DNA of 64,000 nt. Source: Candidatus Cloacimonadota bacterium (GTDB taxonomy: Bacteria > Cloacimonadota > Cloacimonadia > Cloacimonadales > TCS61). Below are positions 61,472-64,000 of this stretch, in pieces. Every line of letters starts with the position of its first letter. Position 1 is the stretch's first letter. The notes beneath the pieces are model-generated. The model worked only from the letters and a program-made list of their open reading frames with translations. It was not told the origin of the DNA and made no database searches. The stretch is from NCBI GenBank assembly GCA_021734835.1, contig JAIPIH010000005.1:62001-126000 (forward strand), in the 5' to 3' direction. The position numbers and the translations under genes are program-made.

Positions 61472-64000
61472 CTATTTGATCAATATGCATTTTCGTGTAT
61501 CAAAAGTTTTATTGTCTATCACAAGTTGATAAAAATAAACTCCGGATGATACTTGATCACCAGTTTTATCATCTCCGTTCCAAACTACACTTTCTGTAAA
61601 TCCACCGCTAGTTTTAAGATCAAATTCTCTGACTTTCTGCCCTTTGATATTATAAATTATCAATTCAGCATTATCAATATCGGTTGAATTCAATTCAAAG
61701 GAAATTGTGGTAGTGGGATTGAAAGGATTGGGATAATTTTGCAGTAATTTGGGAGCATTGCTTAGAGTAATATCATCTGAGGAAACCTGAGAACTGCTAT
61801 TAGTTGTGAATAAAATAGATGTTTCTGAACTTATCTCATGAGCAGTTACAGGATAGATATCAGCAAAAGTAATTAGCAGTCCCGATGTTTGAGTTTCATT
61901 TTCAATTCCGATCGTAGCATAATTATCAGCCTGATCATTATTATAAATTTGTTTATATTGGAATAAAATATCTCCGTCTCCGGTAATTGTAGGATATTGC
62001 ACAGGATCATAAAAGATCACTTGAAAAGTTTCATAGGAGTAACTTTGATAATTTCTGCAATTAGACCACTCTACTATAAAAACATCCTCACTGTCGTCAA
62101 AATGTGAATAAATGTTTCCATTGATGAGATTATCCCAAAATGGTGCTATCATGGCTGCCGGTCCTACCCCAGAAGGGATATTTTTATTTCTAAAAAATAC
62201 TTGATCATAATCTCCCATTGCGATCCAACCATTCGAGCAAATGGATATTTCATTATAAGTTAAGCCGAAATATTGGAATTCAAAAGGAAGCTCAATTGTC
62301 TTTGTAAAGCCGTCATTACCTGTTACATGTCCGCCGGAAACAAGATTTCCATCTCCACCATAGGTTGGATCTATTTCATACCAATTGTAATCGGGTGCTG
62401 TGAAATTACCTGTATCCGAGGATTCGATGGCAATATACCCATAATCGCTGAAAGTAGGACTTTCTTCGCTAATTATTCCAATTGGATAAGAATACAAGAT
62501 TTCCTGGTAAATGTCAGATCCGTTTGAAACCAAGAGTTTGAATTTTGCTAGTTCACCGGAGATCACATCAGCAACTTCAATTTCAAAAGGATTACTTATC
62601 CAGCCATTTTGTCCTGCATTAAGAGATAAGCATTGAACTTCACCTGTGATCACTTCAAAGTTTGGAGACAATGATAACAATTGTATTGTCGTTTCGTCTG
62701 CAGTCAACGATCCGGTATTCAAAAATTCAAAATCCAGGCTGGAGATCGTATTTTGCAGAAGGTAACCATTTGGTTCGATTACCATTATCTCAGAAACTGT
62801 AAAAAGTGGTGAGAGCAATCCAATTGGCATAAAGAAAGAGCTTATACCCAGATCAGATGTAAGATTCAAAAAGATATCTCCCCTTAATCCATCAATCCAT
62901 GAATTATCCAGCTCAATTTCAAAATCACAGGTAAAAGTTTCACCTGCCGGCAATGATGAGAGGAAATTATCACCGCTGATGATGGTTATCAAATCGTTCT
63001 CAGAAATTAATTCAAGTTGTAATTCATTAACTTGTTCCGAAGCCAGGTTGCGGACTGTAGCTGTGATCGTAACAATTTGTCCTGGAGCTGTATCCGAATA
63101 ATTATAATCTTCCAACGTTACAATAGCTGAATCAACGACATTCATTTCATAAGTAACAGGTACGAACATATATTTTGAAGCAGTTATTTCATAAATACCT
63201 GCTTCTAAGTTAATAGGAATAATAGCGTTACCGGAAGCAGTTGTAGTGCCGATAGTGATCAAGCTGTCAGAATTAGTTACCGCAACAGTATAGCTTGATT
63301 TATCCAATTCGGAAGATTCGATCTGAATACTCAGGTGATTCGAGTTTGCTGGGATTTCATCCGGAAAAGTCATGTCAAAGACATCTGGCACATCTGTGAG
63401 AACCTGCAAACCGGGATCGCCTAAAAGATTATAAACATAAAAGTAAAATTGATCAGAATTTAAAGAATTACCCCAACCGTGGCATTCCGGGAAATTGTTA
63501 TAAAGTTCCATTTTCCCACGTAGCATCATTTCACCGCATCTGGTAATTCCCTCTTGCGTTATGCCTTGATAGATACCCATATCATTCGTATTGTTAAACC
63601 AGGTTTTAGTATCTATTTCACTGGGACCGATAAAGCCTATTGCGCCTTTCGGATCGGATGGGGAACCGGCTGTAAGCCATTTTTCTCCAAAACATGTAGG
63701 ATAACTATTATCAGCAAAATTTCCCCCTCCGCAAGTGATACTGGTAACCATTGGTAATTTAAAACCGTTTGTTAAGGTTCCGATGGAATAAACATCAAAA
63801 AGCGGTCCATAATTTCCCCACCAATATCCGGGACCACCGGCACCGCGGTAGTTCAAAAATGTGTAACCGCTGCTGATCATATTTGCTAAAATATTTGTAC
63901 CACTTTGGTAAGGAGAAATGAAAGTATCTACAACAGCAAATTCAAAATTCAATAATTTATCTCGAACTTCCATAACAGTTTCTCGGGCAGAATAATACTC
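61472..64000 (-). CDS. Gingipain-like C25 family protein, 5' end beyond window, T9SS sorting domain
   Basis: Partial gene: the frame stays open to the window edge, and the residues before the first Met (EYYSARETV) align with the paralogue's GYSQRETL, so the true start lies outside. The visible 842 residues start inside the C25 domain. The Cys is present in TSITCGGGNF, but the His position reads NYRGAGG (Ala), 36 residues before it as in the paralogue. Then come GFIGPSEIDTKTWFNN, a carboxypeptidase-like beta domain, Ig-like domains, a beta-sandwich domain (GGHVTGNDGFTKTIELPFEF) and a T9SS domain (QNYPNPFNPTTTISF, ending TRKCILIK). It is a clear tandem duplicate of the downstream gene, with which it forms an operon. 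Confidence 0.85.
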   Translation of the reverse strand, partial: EYYSARETVMEVRDKLLNFEFAVVDTFISPYQSGTNILANMISSGYTFLNYRGAGGPGYWWGNYGPLFDVYSIGTLTNGFKLPMVTSITCGGGNFADNSYPTCFGEKWLTAGSPSDPKGAIGFIGPSEIDTKTWFNNTNDMGIYQGITQEGITRCGEMMLRGKMELYNNFPECHGWGNSLNSDQFYFYVYNLLGDPGLQVLTDVPDVFDMTFPDEIPANSNHLSIQIESSELDKSSYTVAVTNSDSLITIGTTTASGNAIIPINLEAGIYEITASKYMFVPVTYEMNVVDSAIVTLEDYNYSDTAPGQIVTITATVRNLASEQVNELQLELISENDLITIISGDNFLSSLPAGETFTCDFEIELDNSWIDGLRGDIFLNLTSDLGISSFFMPIGLLSPLFTVSEIMVIEPNGYLLQNTISSLDFEFLNTGSLTADETTIQLLSLSPNFEVITGEVQCLSLNAGQNGWISNPFEIEVADVISGELAKFKLLVSNGSDIYQEILYSYPIGIISEESPTFSDYGYIAIESSDTGNFTAPDYNWYEIDPTYGGDGNLVSGGHVTGNDGFTKTIELPFEFQYFGLTYNEISICSNGWIAMGDYDQVFFRNKNIPSGVGPAAMIAPFWDNLINGNIYSHFDDSEDVFIVEWSNCRNYQSYSYETFQVIFYDPVQYPTITGDGDILFQYKQIYNNDQADNYATIGIENETQTSGLLITFADIYPVTAHEISSETSILFTTNSSSQVSSDDITLSNAPKLLQNYPNPFNPTTTISFELNSTDIDNAELIIYNIKGQKVREFDLKTSGGFTESVVWNGDDKTGDQVSSGVYFYQLVIDNKTFDTRKCILIK

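Overview
The window is an AT-rich stretch from a Gram-negative, probably anaerobic bacterium of the FCB group. The best guess is Candidatus Cloacimonadota or a near relative such as Marinimicrobia or Fermentibacteria. Five large secreted proteins end in the 'YPNPFNP...GVYFY...KKM.LIK' sorting domain read by the type IX secretion system (T9SS). A PorV/PorQ-like barrel, Omp28-like redox lipoproteins and tricorn/gingipain-type proteases fit the same group. No rRNA, phage, IS element or CRISPR array was seen; the one RNA gene is tRNA-Phe(GAA). The phylum is inferred, not demonstrated.

Layout. 6-954 (-): a ThiF-like E1 and a MoaD/ThiS-like sulfur carrier. 1042-8811 (-): a six-gene envelope redox operon: DsbD, Omp28-like thioredoxin lipoprotein, TlpA-like thioredoxin, outer-membrane barrel, small T9SS protein, and a T9SS-secreted thioredoxin/PKD/beta-helix protein. 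The last gene's redox motif is interrupted by an in-frame TGA exactly where the first Cys of CxxC belongs, and a SECIS-like hairpin follows it. I read it as a selenoprotein (UPYC). 9096-18877: housekeeping and signalling genes (FAD oxidoreductase, HAD phosphatases, Lon, tRNA-Phe, adenine deaminase, two diguanylate-cyclase-type proteins). 18968-27695: a SurA/PpiD-like foldase divergent from a Gly-Asp-Tyr repeat/HEAT protein and a tricorn protease. 27730-33354 (-): cardiolipin synthase, TPR protein, DusB-type Dus, SpoU methyltransferase and HD-GYP, joined by tight overlaps. 33464-34878 (+): MocA and XdhC.

34954-42989 (+) holds the most unusual locus. It is a tight operon with a large Ig-repeat surface protein, a PorV-like barrel fused to a TPR domain, one protein fusing a FliF C-terminal part (periplasmic RBM3-like domain plus membrane helix) to FliG middle and C-terminal domains, then MotA, MotB and an MscS channel. 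This is a rotor plus an ion-driven stator with no rod, hook, filament or export gene. The rotor protein keeps most of the FliG torque-helix charges at exact spacing. I infer an uncharacterised non-flagellar rotary machine coupled to outer-membrane or surface components.

43005-53591 is mostly ordinary: pyrG, an M29-like protein lacking recognisable metal ligands, murI, patatin, ABC-F ATPase, acyl-AMP ligase, PAP2 and argF. 53711-64000 (-) is a T9SS protease island: two tandem gingipain-like C25 proteins that keep the catalytic Cys but lack the catalytic His, and a subtilisin-like protease ending at a strong terminator. The upstream C25 gene runs off the window edge.
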